Below, in pieces: positions 5,908 to 12,937 of a DNA stretch of 15,988 nucleotides. Source of the DNA: Nitriliruptoraceae bacterium. Lineage in GTDB: Bacteria > Actinomycetota > Nitriliruptoria > Nitriliruptorales > Nitriliruptoraceae. The stretch lies in assembly GCA_003554005.1 (NCBI GenBank), contig PWEU01000001.1, positions 1 through 15,988 of the forward strand. The letters are read 5' to 3'. The notes beneath the pieces are model-generated. The model was not told the DNA's origin and did not search any database. It saw nothing but the letters and a program-made list of their open reading frames with translations. The translations under genes and the position numbers were made by a program. How positions within the stretch are numbered: position 1 is the stretch's first letter; each line of letters starts with the position of its first letter.

Positions 5908-7320
5908 ATGCCGATCGGCGTCGAGCTGGCCCACGCCAGCGTGACCGAGCTGCTAGCCGCGCTGCGCTCGAAGGAGGTGGCGGCCCGGGAGTTGGTGGCG
6001 CTGTTCCTCGAGCGGATCGACCGCCTCGATGACGAGCTCGGCAGCTACGTCGAGGTGACCGCTGAGCGGGCGCACGCCGCCGCCGCCACGGCAGACGACC
6101 GGGCAGCCGCCGGCGACGTGCTCCCGGCGCTGCACGGCGTCCCGGTGGCGATCAAGGACCTGAACCTGTGGGAGGGCGGGCGGACCACGATGGGCCCCCG
6201 GAGCCTGGCCGACTGGGTCGCGCCGACCGATGACACCATCGTGAGGAAGCTGCTCGACGCCGGAGCGGTCCCGCTGGGCAAGACCAGCGTGCCCGAGTTC
6301 GGCACGATCGGGCACACCGACACCGCGCTGCACGGTCCCTGCGCGACCCCCTGGGACCTCACCCGCAACGCCGGCGGCTCCTCGGGCGGTGCTGGGGCCG
6401 CGCTGGCCGCCGGACTGTGCACGGTCGCGCAGGGCTCCGACGGCGGCGGCTCGATCCGCATCCCGGCCGCCGTCAACGGCCTGGTCGGCCTCAAGCCGGC
6501 CCGCGACCGGGTGTCGAGCGGGCCGCTGTTCGGTGAGCTGTCCTTCGGGCTGAGCACCGGCGGCGCGCTGACCCGCTCGGTCGCCGATGCCGCCCTGCTC
6601 CTCGACGTGGTCGCCGGCTACGCCACCGGCGATCCCGGCATGGCACCACCGCCACCACGACCCTTCCTCGAGGAGGTGGACGCCCCGGTCGGTCGGCTGC
6701 GGATCGGCATCGACCGCCAGGCGCCCTTCTCCCCCGACGGGCTGCATCCCTCGGTCGCGGCGGCGCTGGACCGCACAGCCGCCCTGCTCGAAGAGCTCGG
6801 CCACGAGGGGGAGGAGGTCACGCTGCCCGTCGATCCGGGCATCAGCGACCAGTTGCGCACGCTGTGGGCCGCCAACCTCGCCTCCCAGCCCGTCGATCAG
6901 TCGATGTTCGAGCCCGTGAACGACTGGCTCGCCGAGGTCGGCCACCAACGCAGCGCCGCCCAGGCCGCGGGCGCGCAGTTCGCGATCCAGCTCGTGGCGC
7001 GCCGTGTCGTCGCGGCCACGGCCCACCTCGATGCGGTCGTGCAGCCCGTGGTCACCGCCCCCTCCCGACCCAACGGCCACTTCGCCGGCTGGGAGGGCGA
7101 GGCCGTGTTCGCCGACCAGACCGCCTGGGTCGGCCTGACCCCCCTGGCCAACCTGACCGGGCAGCCGTCGATCAGCCTGCCGCTGCACCACGACCCCGAG
7201 CACGGTCCGGTCGGGGTCCAGTTCCTCGGTCGTCCCTGGGACGAGGCGGGGCTGCTGCGACTCGCCGCCCAGCTCGAGGACGCCGCACCCTGGCGGCGCG
7301 TGCCGCCCGGCTTCGGCTGA
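5908..7320 (+). CDS. Amidase-signature family amidohydrolase
   Basis: This 470-residue cytoplasmic enzyme hydrolyses a C-N amide bond. The Ser-cisSer-Lys triad is complete: Lys83 (VAIKDLN), cis-Ser158 in GGSSGG, and nucleophile Ser182 in GSDGGGSIRIPA. The 24-residue spacing between the two serines equals that of fatty-acid amide hydrolase. The glycine-rich signature, GLVGLKP and the C-terminal PSISLPLHH/PVGVQFLGRPWDE blocks are all typical. There is no gatC or gatB nearby, and the ends lack GatA-specific context, so it is unlikely to be the tRNA amidotransferase subunit. It could be a general aliphatic or aryl amidase, or a 6-aminohexanoate cyclic-dimer hydrolase relative; the substrate cannot be read from sequence. 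AGGAG stands seven bases before the ATG. It is probably monocistronic, divergent from VanW. Confidence 0.92.
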   Translation: MPIGVELAHASVTELLAALRSKEVAARELVALFLERIDRLDDELGSYVEVTAERAHAAAATADDRAAAGDVLPALHGVPVAIKDLNLWEGGRTTMGPRSLADWVAPTDDTIVRKLLDAGAVPLGKTSVPEFGTIGHTDTALHGPCATPWDLTRNAGGSSGGAGAALAAGLCTVAQGSDGGGSIRIPAAVNGLVGLKPARDRVSSGPLFGELSFGLSTGGALTRSVADAALLLDVVAGYATGDPGMAPPPPRPFLEEVDAPVGRLRIGIDRQAPFSPDGLHPSVAAALDRTAALLEELGHEGEEVTLPVDPGISDQLRTLWAANLASQPVDQSMFEPVNDWLAEVGHQRSAAQAAGAQFAIQLVARRVVAATAHLDAVVQPVVTAPSRPNGHFAGWEGEAVFADQTAWVGLTPLANLTGQPSISLPLHHDPEHGPVGVQFLGRPWDEAGLLRLAAQLEDAAPWRRVPPGFG

Positions 7321-7360
7321 GTCCTTCGGCACGTGGCGTGGCCAGGTGGCAGGCTCGGGG

Positions 7361-7375
7361 TCGCGTGACACGCGA
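7361..7375. repeat. Short perfect hairpin before the response regulator
   Basis: TCGCGT-GAC-ACGCGA is a 6-bp inverted repeat with a 3-base loop, 25 bases before the regulator ATG. It could be an operator half-site pair or a leader hairpin. The gap 7321-7399 has no TAnnnT element. Confidence 0.3.
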
Positions 7376-7399
7376 TGCCCACGGCGAGGGGCAGCACCC

Positions 7400-8083
7400 A
7401 TGGACGCAACGATCCTGCTGGTCGAGGACGACGCCTCGATCCGTGAGCTGACCCAGCGTGGGCTGGAGCAGGCCGGCTTCATCGTGGTCACCGCCGCCGC
7501 CGGCGACGAGGGCCTCACGCGCTTCCACGCCGACCGGCCCGACGCGGTCGTGCTCGACGTGATGTTGCCCGGGCTCGACGGCCTCGAGGTGTGCAAGGCG
7601 ATCCGGGCCACCTCCGCGACGCCGGTGGTGATGCTCACCGCCCGCTCCGACACCCTGGACGTGGTGGTGGGGCTGGAGTCCGGGGCCGATGACTACGTCA
7701 CCAAGCCCTTCGAGATGGCGGAGCTGGTCGCCCGCGTCCGTGCCTCGCTGCGACGCGCCAGCGCCCCTGATCCCGACCAGGACCGGTTGCGGGTCGGGCA
7801 GGTGCGGGTGGACCTCGCCGCGCACACCGTGGAGCGGGGGCAGGAGCGTCTCGAGCTCCCCCCGACCGAGTTCCGGTTGCTGGTCGAGCTGGCCCGTCAC
7901 GCCGGCCACGTCCTGTCCCGCGAGCAGCTGCTCGAGCTGGTGTGGGGCTACGACTACCTCGGCGACTCCCGGCTGGTCGACGCCACGATCCAGCGCCTGC
8001 GGGCCAAGATCGAACCGGAGCCCAGCGAGCCGCAGCTGATCGAGACCGTGCGCGGCGTCGGCTACCGCGCCGTGCGATCGTGA
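7400..8083 (+). CDS. OmpR/MtrA-type response regulator
   Basis: This 227-residue two-component transcription factor has a receiver domain at residues 4-118: acidic pocket Glu9/Asp10/Asp11 (VEDDASI), phosphoacceptor Asp53 (VLDVMLPG), conserved Thr80 (MLTAR) and Lys102 (TKPF). A winged-helix DNA-binding domain follows at about 130-225 (LPPTEFRLLVELARHAG, SREQLLELVWGYDY, QRLRAKIE, VRGVGYRAV). The C-terminal block VWGYDYLGDSRLVD...QRLRAKIE closely recalls actinobacterial MtrA. ATG 7400 follows a GAGGGG site; a longer in-frame reading from 7346 has no homology-like content. The stop overlaps the kinase start by four bases (GTGA), indicating translational coupling. Its likely targets are envelope genes, perhaps some in this window, but no binding site was identified. 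Confidence 0.93.
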   Translation: MDATILLVEDDASIRELTQRGLEQAGFIVVTAAAGDEGLTRFHADRPDAVVLDVMLPGLDGLEVCKAIRATSATPVVMLTARSDTLDVVVGLESGADDYVTKPFEMAELVARVRASLRRASAPDPDQDRLRVGQVRVDLAAHTVERGQERLELPPTEFRLLVELARHAGHVLSREQLLELVWGYDYLGDSRLVDATIQRLRAKIEPEPSEPQLIETVRGVGYRAVRS

Positions 8084-9393
8084 CCGCCGCTGCCCCGCGG
8101 GGTGAGGACGCCGGCCAGCGCGTCCGAACCCGGCTGGTCCTCACCGTGGTCGGGCTGGTCACCCTCGCCTCGTTGGGGCTGTCGTCGCTCGCCTACGTCC
8201 TGGTGGCCCGGTCGTTGCAGGCCGAGGTCCTCGACCGTGCGCTCGAGGAGGCCCGCTTCAACGTCGAGGTGCTGGCCACCGAACGCCTCGACGAGGTGGT
8301 CCGACCCGGCGACATCGAAGCCTCCGGGCTCGCGGACGACTTCCAGCGCCGTGGCGTCGCCGTCTACGTCGACCTCGGCGCCGGACCGGGTGACGACTTC
8401 GTGTCGGGGCTGGACGTCGTGAACGTGCCCGCGGTGGTCTCGACCGAGCTCAGACGCTCGGTCGAGGAGGGTCGGGTGGCCGCGGAGTGGACCGACCTGG
8501 AAGGGGGCCCCCACCTCGTGGTCGCAGCCCGTCGGCCCCCCACGGGTCCGGACTTCTACTTCGTCACCGACGTCAGCGACACGCAGCGTGCCCTCGTGCA
8601 GTTGAGGCTCGTGCTGCTCGGGGCCTCGCTGGCGCTGATCCTGCTCGGCGCCGTCGCCGGCCGGCGTGGTGCCCGGCTGGCCGGGTCGCTGGCCGACAGC
8701 GTCGCCGAGCTGACCGCCGCCCGTGAGCGCGAGCGTCGGTTCGTGGCCGACGTGTCCCACGAGCTGCGGACCCCGGTGACTGCCCTGGTGCAGGAGGCCG
8801 ACGAGCTGACCGCCCGGGTCGAGGAGCTGCCAGCCGACACGCGCCGGGTCGTGGAGCTGCTGGACGGCGACGTCCATCGCCTGCGCGACCTGGTGGAGGA
8901 GCTACTGGAGCTGTCGCGCCTGGACACCACCGACGTCGCCGCCGAGACCGAGGTGGACGAGCTCGACGTGGGACGGTTCCTGGGCGCCATCGTCGCCCGG
9001 CGGGCACCCCAGGCGGCCGTCGAGGTGCCGACGGGGCTGCGGGTGCGCACCGACCGCCGGCGGTTGGAGCGCGTCGTGGCCAACCTGGTGGACAACGCCC
9101 ACGAGCACGCCGCCGGCGCCGGGATGACGGTCACCGCCCGTACCGACGACGCGACGCTGGTCATCGAGGTGGCCGACCGCGGACCGGGGGGGCCCGGTGA
9201 CCAACTCGAGCGGATCTTCGACCGGTTCAGCAAGGCCGACACCGCCAGGGGACGAGGTGGGAGCGGACTGGGGCTGGCGATCGTGCGGGCCCACGCCAGG
9301 GTGCTCGGCGCCACGGTGACGGCCCGCAACCGCGACGGTGGCGGGCTGGCCGTCACGGTGCGGCTGCCCGTCGAGGTTGTTGCCGAACCGTGA
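8080..9393 (+). CDS. Membrane sensor histidine kinase, MtrB-like position
   Basis: This 437-residue partner of the preceding regulator has TM1 at about 17-42 (RLVLTVVGLVTLASLGLSSLAY), an extracytoplasmic sensor of about 130 residues, and TM2 at about 174-194 (LRLVLLGASLALILLGAVAG). The dimerisation/phosphoacceptor helix has His227 in FVADVSHELRTPVTAL. The catalytic ATPase domain has the N box NLVDNAHEH (335-343), G1 DRGPGGPG (366-373), F box FDRF (380-383) and G2 GGSGLGLAIV. Only about 33 residues separate TM2 from the phosphoacceptor histidine, so a complete HAMP domain of about 50 residues does not fit, in contrast to MtrB. The start is GTG 8080, overlapping the regulator stop. In the module it would pass a cell-surface signal to the regulator, possibly tuned by the downstream lipoprotein. 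Confidence 0.93.
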   Translation: MTAAAPRGEDAGQRVRTRLVLTVVGLVTLASLGLSSLAYVLVARSLQAEVLDRALEEARFNVEVLATERLDEVVRPGDIEASGLADDFQRRGVAVYVDLGAGPGDDFVSGLDVVNVPAVVSTELRRSVEEGRVAAEWTDLEGGPHLVVAARRPPTGPDFYFVTDVSDTQRALVQLRLVLLGASLALILLGAVAGRRGARLAGSLADSVAELTAARERERRFVADVSHELRTPVTALVQEADELTARVEELPADTRRVVELLDGDVHRLRDLVEELLELSRLDTTDVAAETEVDELDVGRFLGAIVARRAPQAAVEVPTGLRVRTDRRRLERVVANLVDNAHEHAAGAGMTVTARTDDATLVIEVADRGPGGPGDQLERIFDRFSKADTARGRGGSGLGLAIVRAHARVLGATVTARNRDGGGLAVTVRLPVEVVAEP

Positions 9394-9446
9394 CACGGCA
9401 CGGACCTCCGCGTGACCCCCGGCAGCGATGCTGAAGGTGGGCGCAA

Positions 9447-9474
9447 ACCGCCCGGACCACCCGGAGGGGGCGGT
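9447..9474 (+). terminator. Inverted repeat between kinase and lipoprotein genes
   Basis: ACCGCCC (9447-9453) pairs with GGGCGGT (9468-9474) across a 14-base loop. It could be a partial terminator or attenuator lowering lipoprotein output, or an RNA-processing site. No T-tract follows and the next gene starts 28 bases later. Confidence 0.3.
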
Positions 9475-9501
9475 CCTGCATCGACCCGCTGGAGGCGCAT
9501 C

Positions 9502-10509
9502 ATGCGACGTTCCACGCTCCCTGTGCTCCTGACCGTCGTGCTGTCGCTGGTGCTGGCCAGCTGCGGCGGGGGCGTCGTCGATGATGGTCCTGTCACCGTC
9601 GACGACCCACCCGACACCACCACCGAACCCGAGGCGCCCGCCGAGGAGCCGACCGAGGACCCGGCGGACACCGAGCTGGAGCCCGAGCCGACCGACGACC
9701 CCGCCGAGGAACCGGCGGAGGACCCCACCGATCCCGAGCCCGCACCCGACCCTGACGAGAACAGCGTGAGCCGGGTCCGGCTCTACTTCATCGCGCCGGG
9801 CGGCGGCAACGCGGGTCGTGCGGAACCCTTCCTGATCTCCGTGCAACGGGAGATCCCGTCGACGCCGCGGATCGCCCACGCGACCCTGCGCGAGCTGATC
9901 GAGGGGCCCTCCCGCGCCGACCGAGCCCTGATCGACGGGGTGTCGAGCGCCGTGCCGGCCGAGACCCTGTTGCTGGGTGTGACCATCGACGACCGTGGGG
10001 CCACGGTCGATCTGTCCCGGGAGTTCGAGTCCGGTGGCGGGTCGTTCACGATGTTCGCGCGGCTGGCGCAGGTCACCTACACCGTGACCCAGTTCCCCAC
10101 CGTCGACGAGGTCCGCTTCGAGCTGGACGGCCGGCCCGTGACCGTGTTCTCCGGTGAGGGCATCGTGCTCGACGGCCCGGTGTCCAGGGACGACTACCTC
10201 GACCTGCTACCCGGGGTGTTCGTGGACGTGCCGGCTGCCGGCGCGACCGTGAGGTCGCCGCTGCGGTTGACCGGGAAGGCCGCGGGCTTCGAGGCGACCT
10301 TCCAGTACCGGCTCCAGGCCGCCGACGGGACCGTGCTGGCCGAGGACTTCGCGATGTCCGACGAGGGCGCCGGCTGGGGCAGCTTCGACGTCTCGATCCC
10401 CTACGACATCGACGCACGCCAGGCTGGCACGCTGACGGTGTGGGAGTACTCGGCCAAGGACGGCTCGGTGCAGTCCGAGCGCGTCCCCCCGCTGACGCTG
10501 CTCCCGTGA
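9502..10509 (+). CDS. GerMN-Gmad2 lipoprotein, LpqB-like position
   Basis: This is a 335-residue lipoprotein. The signal peptide ends in lipobox LVLASC with lipidation Cys21. Residues 30-88 form a very acidic, Pro-rich disordered spacer. A GerMN (spore germination/LpqB) domain covers about 91-225 (VRLYFIAPGG, ATLRELIEGPSRAD, GATVDLSREF, TVTQFPTVDEVRFELDG, PVTVF), and a Gmad2 immunoglobulin-like domain about 240-333 (GVFVDVPAAGATVRSPLRLTGKA, TLTVWEYSAKDGS). LpqB, encoded after mtrAB in actinobacteria, also carries GerMN but ends in a beta-propeller region. Here Gmad2 replaces it, as in some firmicute germination proteins. GGAGG lies six bases before ATG 9502. No promoter-like TAnnnT lies between it and the kinase gene, so it is probably cotranscribed. 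It could modulate the kinase at the outer face of the membrane. Confidence 0.88.
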   Translation: MRRSTLPVLLTVVLSLVLASCGGGVVDDGPVTVDDPPDTTTEPEAPAEEPTEDPADTELEPEPTDDPAEEPAEDPTDPEPAPDPDENSVSRVRLYFIAPGGGNAGRAEPFLISVQREIPSTPRIAHATLRELIEGPSRADRALIDGVSSAVPAETLLLGVTIDDRGATVDLSREFESGGGSFTMFARLAQVTYTVTQFPTVDEVRFELDGRPVTVFSGEGIVLDGPVSRDDYLDLLPGVFVDVPAAGATVRSPLRLTGKAAGFEATFQYRLQAADGTVLAEDFAMSDEGAGWGSFDVSIPYDIDARQAGTLTVWEYSAKDGSVQSERVPPLTLLP

Positions 10510-10523
10510 GCTGCCGGCACCAT

Positions 10524-10556
10524 CCGGCCGGTGGAGTCCGCAACCCCACCGGCCGG
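10524..10556 (+). terminator. Strong hairpin after the GerMN lipoprotein gene
   Basis: CCGGCCGGTGG (10524-10534) pairs perfectly with 10546-10556 over an 11-base loop, starting 14 bases after the stop. It is an 11-bp GC stem without a T-tract, the usual form in high-GC actinobacteria. Confidence 0.65.
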
Positions 10557-10618
10557 GCCGTCGTCCGACCTGGGTGAGGGACCGTGGAGGTCCCGACGAC
10601 CCGACGAGAGGAACCGCC

Positions 10619-11023
10619 ATGCGACGCTCCCTGCGCACTGCCGGCATCGCCGTCCTGTCCACCATCGCCCTGGCCCTGGCTGCCTGCGGCGATGACGGTG
10701 TGACCGACGAGGTGCCCGACCCCGACGAGCCCGTCGTCTCCGAGCCCGGCGACGACGTCGATGACCCCGACGACTTCGGGGCCGACTTCGACACCGACGC
10801 CGCCCGCGAGGAGGCTCGGGCCGTGCTCGGCATGCCAGAGGAGGACCTCCCGGAAGACGTCCGGATCGCCCGCCGCGGCGACGAGTCCTTCCTGCTGACC
10901 GAGGACTACGTGCTGGGACGCCGCACCGTGGAACTCGACGACGACGGCGACGGCTACCGGGTCACCTCGGTGGTGGTGGAGCTGCCCGACGGCCCGGAGA
11001 CCTTCGAGCTCGAGTCGAGCTGA
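10619..11023 (+). CDS. Small lipoprotein with I78-like (peptidase inhibitor) fold
   Basis: This 134-residue lipoprotein has a signal peptide at residues 1-22 and lipobox LALAAC with Cys23. A 30-residue Asp/Pro/Glu-rich spacer follows. The C-terminal domain (about 62-134) reads AREEARAVLGM...DVRIARRGDE...LLTEDYVLGRRTVELDDDGDGYRVTSVVVE. The order (small helix, Arg strand, L-T-x-D-Y loop, R-x-x-V-E-x-D strand) is that of the I78 proteinase-inhibitor family, where the loop reads T-x-D-Y-x-x-x-R. This is a pattern match by eye; the usual second cysteine of I78 is absent. It follows the GerMN lipoprotein after a hairpin and has its own GAGAGGA site. It may be a surface protease inhibitor or an unrelated envelope lipoprotein. 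Confidence 0.65.
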   Translation: MRRSLRTAGIAVLSTIALALAACGDDGVTDEVPDPDEPVVSEPGDDVDDPDDFGADFDTDAAREEARAVLGMPEEDLPEDVRIARRGDESFLLTEDYVLGRRTVELDDDGDGYRVTSVVVELPDGPETFELESS

Positions 11024-11031
11024 GCATCCCA

Positions 11032-11059
11032 CGCCCCGGCCACCTCATCGGCCGGGGCG
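11032..11059. terminator. Bidirectional terminator between the small lipoprotein gene and proS
   Basis: CGCCCCGGCC (11032-11041) pairs perfectly with GGCCGGGGCG (11050-11059) around an 8-base loop. It lies in the 44-base gap between two convergent stop codons and can serve both strands. Confidence 0.7.
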
Positions 11060-11067
11060 GGCCAGGC

Positions 11068-12828
11068 TCAGCTGCGGCACACCGCGATGAGGTGGTCGAG
11101 CGCCTCGGCGACCGCGACGTCCTCCCGCTCTCCGGTGCGGCGATCCTTCACCTCGACGACCCCGTCGACGAGGCGCTTGCCGACGATCACGATGGTCGGG
11201 ACCCCGAGCAGTTCGGCGTCCTTGAACCGCACGCCCGGGCTGAGCTTGGCCCGGTCGTCGAGCACCACGTCGACGCCCGCGGCATCCAGCCCGGCGGCGA
11301 GCTCCTCGGCGGCGGCGCCGGTGTCCTCACCCTTGCCGGCGTTGACCACGTGCACGTCGGCGGGCGCGACCTGCCGCGGCCAGCACAGCCCGAGCTCGTC
11401 CACGGTGGTCTCGGCGATCGCGGCGACGGCACGCGACACCCCGATGCCGTAGGAGCCCATGGTCACGGTCACGAGCTTGCCGTGCTGGTCGAGCACCTGC
11501 AGCGCGAGGGCGTCGGCGTACTTGCGGCCGAGCTGGAAGATGTGGCCGATCTCGATGCCGCGGGCCAGCTCCAGCGGGCCGGAGCCGTCGGGGGCCGGGT
11601 CGCCGTCGAGGACCTCCGCAGCCTCGACCGTGCCGTCGGGTGTGAAGTCCCGCCCGCAGACCAGGTCGAAGACGTGGTGGCCGTGCCGGTTGGCGCCGGT
11701 GACCCAGCGGGTGCCCTCCACGACGCGGGGGTCGACGAGGTAGCGGATCCCGCTGGCCGAGTCCTCTCCCAGCACCTGCGGGCCGATGTAGCCCTTGACC
11801 AGCGCCGGGTGGGCAGCGAAGTCCTCGTCGGTGAAGGGCTCCACCACCGCCGGTTCGACCTGGGCCTGGAGCCGCTTGGTGTCCACGTCCCGGTCGCCGG
11901 GCACGCCGACGACCAGCGGGGTGCGGCCACCCTCCAGGTAACGGAGCATCACCACGACGTTCTTCAGGGTGTCGGCCGCCTCCCAGTGCCGGTCCCCACG
12001 GGGGAAGTGCTCGTTGGCGAAGGCGACCAGGGTCTCGATCGTCGGGGTGTCGGGCGTGTCCTCGACGTGGGCGACCGGGACGTCGTCGTAGGACAGCGGG
12101 TCGGGCACCGGGGTGACGACCGCCTCCACGTTGGCGGCGTAGCCCCCGGGCGAGCGCACGAAGGTGTCCTCACCCACCGGGGTGGGACACAGGAACTCCT
12201 CGGAGCGCGAGCCACCCATGGCCCCCGACATCGCGGAGACGATCACGTAGTGCAGCCCGAGCCGGTCGAAGGTGGCGATGTAGGCGTCGCGGTGCTGCTG
12301 GTAGGAGGCCTCCAACCCCTCGTCGTCGACGTCGAAGGAGTAGGAGTCCTTCATCACGAACTCGCGGGCCCTCAGCAGCCCGGCCCGGGGGCGGGCCTCG
12401 TCGCGGTACTTGATCTGGATCTGGTACAGGCTCAGCGGCAGGTCCTTGTAGGAGGAGTACAGGTCCTTGACCAGCAGCGTGAACATCTCCTCGTGGGTCG
12501 GCGCGAGGAGGTGGTCGTTGCCGCGGCGGTCCTGGAGGCGGAACAGCGTCGCCCCGTACTCCTCCCACCGGCCCGACAGCTCGTAGGGCTCCCGGGGCAG
12601 CAGCGCCGGGAAGTGGACCTCCTGGGCCCCCATCCGGTCCATCTCCTCCCGAACGATGGCCTCCACCTTGCGGTAGACGAGGGGGCCGAGCGGCAGCCAG
12701 GTGTGCATGCCCGAGCCGGCGCGACGGATGTAGCCGGCCCGCACCATCGCGGTGTGGCCAGGGAGCTCCGCGTCGGCGGGGTCGTCCCTGAGGGTGCGGA
12801 CGAACAGGTTGGACAGTCTGAGGATCAC
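11068..12828 (-). CDS. proS: Prolyl-tRNA synthetase (bacterial type, with editing insertion)
   Basis: ProRS charges tRNA-Pro with proline in the cytoplasm. At 586 residues it is near the usual bacterial length. Class II motif 1 lies in the PGHTAMVRAGYIRRAGSGMH / VREEMDRMGAQEV region. Motif 2 is YRDEARPRAGLLRAREFVMKD and motif 3 is GSYGIGVSR. Between motifs 2 and 3 is the YbaK-like editing insertion, with the lysine in AADTLKNVVV corresponding to the conserved editing lysine. The anticodon-binding domain is at the C-terminus (ADVHVVNAGKGED...FKDAELLGVPTIVIVGKRL). GTG 12828 was chosen over GTG 12849 because GGGAG ends eight bases before it and its N-terminus (VILRLSNLF) aligns in length with E. 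coli ProRS. It lies downstream of the SH3b membrane-protein gene, with a possible own promoter at 12901-12906. Confidence 0.96.
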   Translation of the reverse strand: MILRLSNLFVRTLRDDPADAELPGHTAMVRAGYIRRAGSGMHTWLPLGPLVYRKVEAIVREEMDRMGAQEVHFPALLPREPYELSGRWEEYGATLFRLQDRRGNDHLLAPTHEEMFTLLVKDLYSSYKDLPLSLYQIQIKYRDEARPRAGLLRAREFVMKDSYSFDVDDEGLEASYQQHRDAYIATFDRLGLHYVIVSAMSGAMGGSRSEEFLCPTPVGEDTFVRSPGGYAANVEAVVTPVPDPLSYDDVPVAHVEDTPDTPTIETLVAFANEHFPRGDRHWEAADTLKNVVVMLRYLEGGRTPLVVGVPGDRDVDTKRLQAQVEPAVVEPFTDEDFAAHPALVKGYIGPQVLGEDSASGIRYLVDPRVVEGTRWVTGANRHGHHVFDLVCGRDFTPDGTVEAAEVLDGDPAPDGSGPLELARGIEIGHIFQLGRKYADALALQVLDQHGKLVTVTMGSYGIGVSRAVAAIAETTVDELGLCWPRQVAPADVHVVNAGKGEDTGAAAEELAAGLDAAGVDVVLDDRAKLSPGVRFKDAELLGVPTIVIVGKRLVDGVVEVKDRRTGEREDVAVAEALDHLIAVCRS

Positions 12829-12836
12829 GCGATCTG

Positions 12837-12841
12837 CTCCC
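12837..12841 (-). promoter_or_regulatory. Ribosome-binding site that decides the proS start
   Basis: Minus-strand GGGAG ends eight bases before GTG 12828. It lies inside the longer reading from GTG 12849, which itself has no upstream Shine-Dalgarno. Confidence 0.6.
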
Positions 12842-12900
12842 TGGGTCACCGGGACGGGCGGAGCCGGACACGCGAGGAACGGTCCGGTGGCTGGAGGCGC

Positions 12901-12906
12901 AAGCTA
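12901..12906 (-). promoter_or_regulatory. Candidate -10 element (TAGCTT) for proS
   Basis: This minus-strand TAGCTT, of the TAnnnT type, lies in the gap between the SH3b gene stop and proS, about 70 bases before the start. No -35 box is evident. It would let proS be transcribed independently of the upstream gene. Confidence 0.25.
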
Positions 12907-12937
12907 CCGACCCTGCGGGCCGGGGTGGCGCTGCGGC

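Noticed and set aside
5703..5909. N-terminal extension of the VanW protein up to 5909
   Set aside because: The extra 69 residues are Arg/Pro/Gly-rich, without a signal, and would overlap the start of the divergent amidase gene.
5908..7320. Amidase as GatA of the Glu-tRNA(Gln) amidotransferase
   Set aside because: No gatB or gatC is nearby, and the substrate-side regions are not GatA-like. The generic amidase call is safer.
7942..8079. N-terminal extension of the histidine kinase into the regulator gene
   Set aside because: It would run inside the DNA-binding domain of the regulator. GTG 8080 with a four-base overlap is the standard coupled start.
12829..12937. T-box riboswitch upstream of proS
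   Set aside because: The 109-base gap is too short. I saw no T-box core sequence and no specifier or antiterminator structure.
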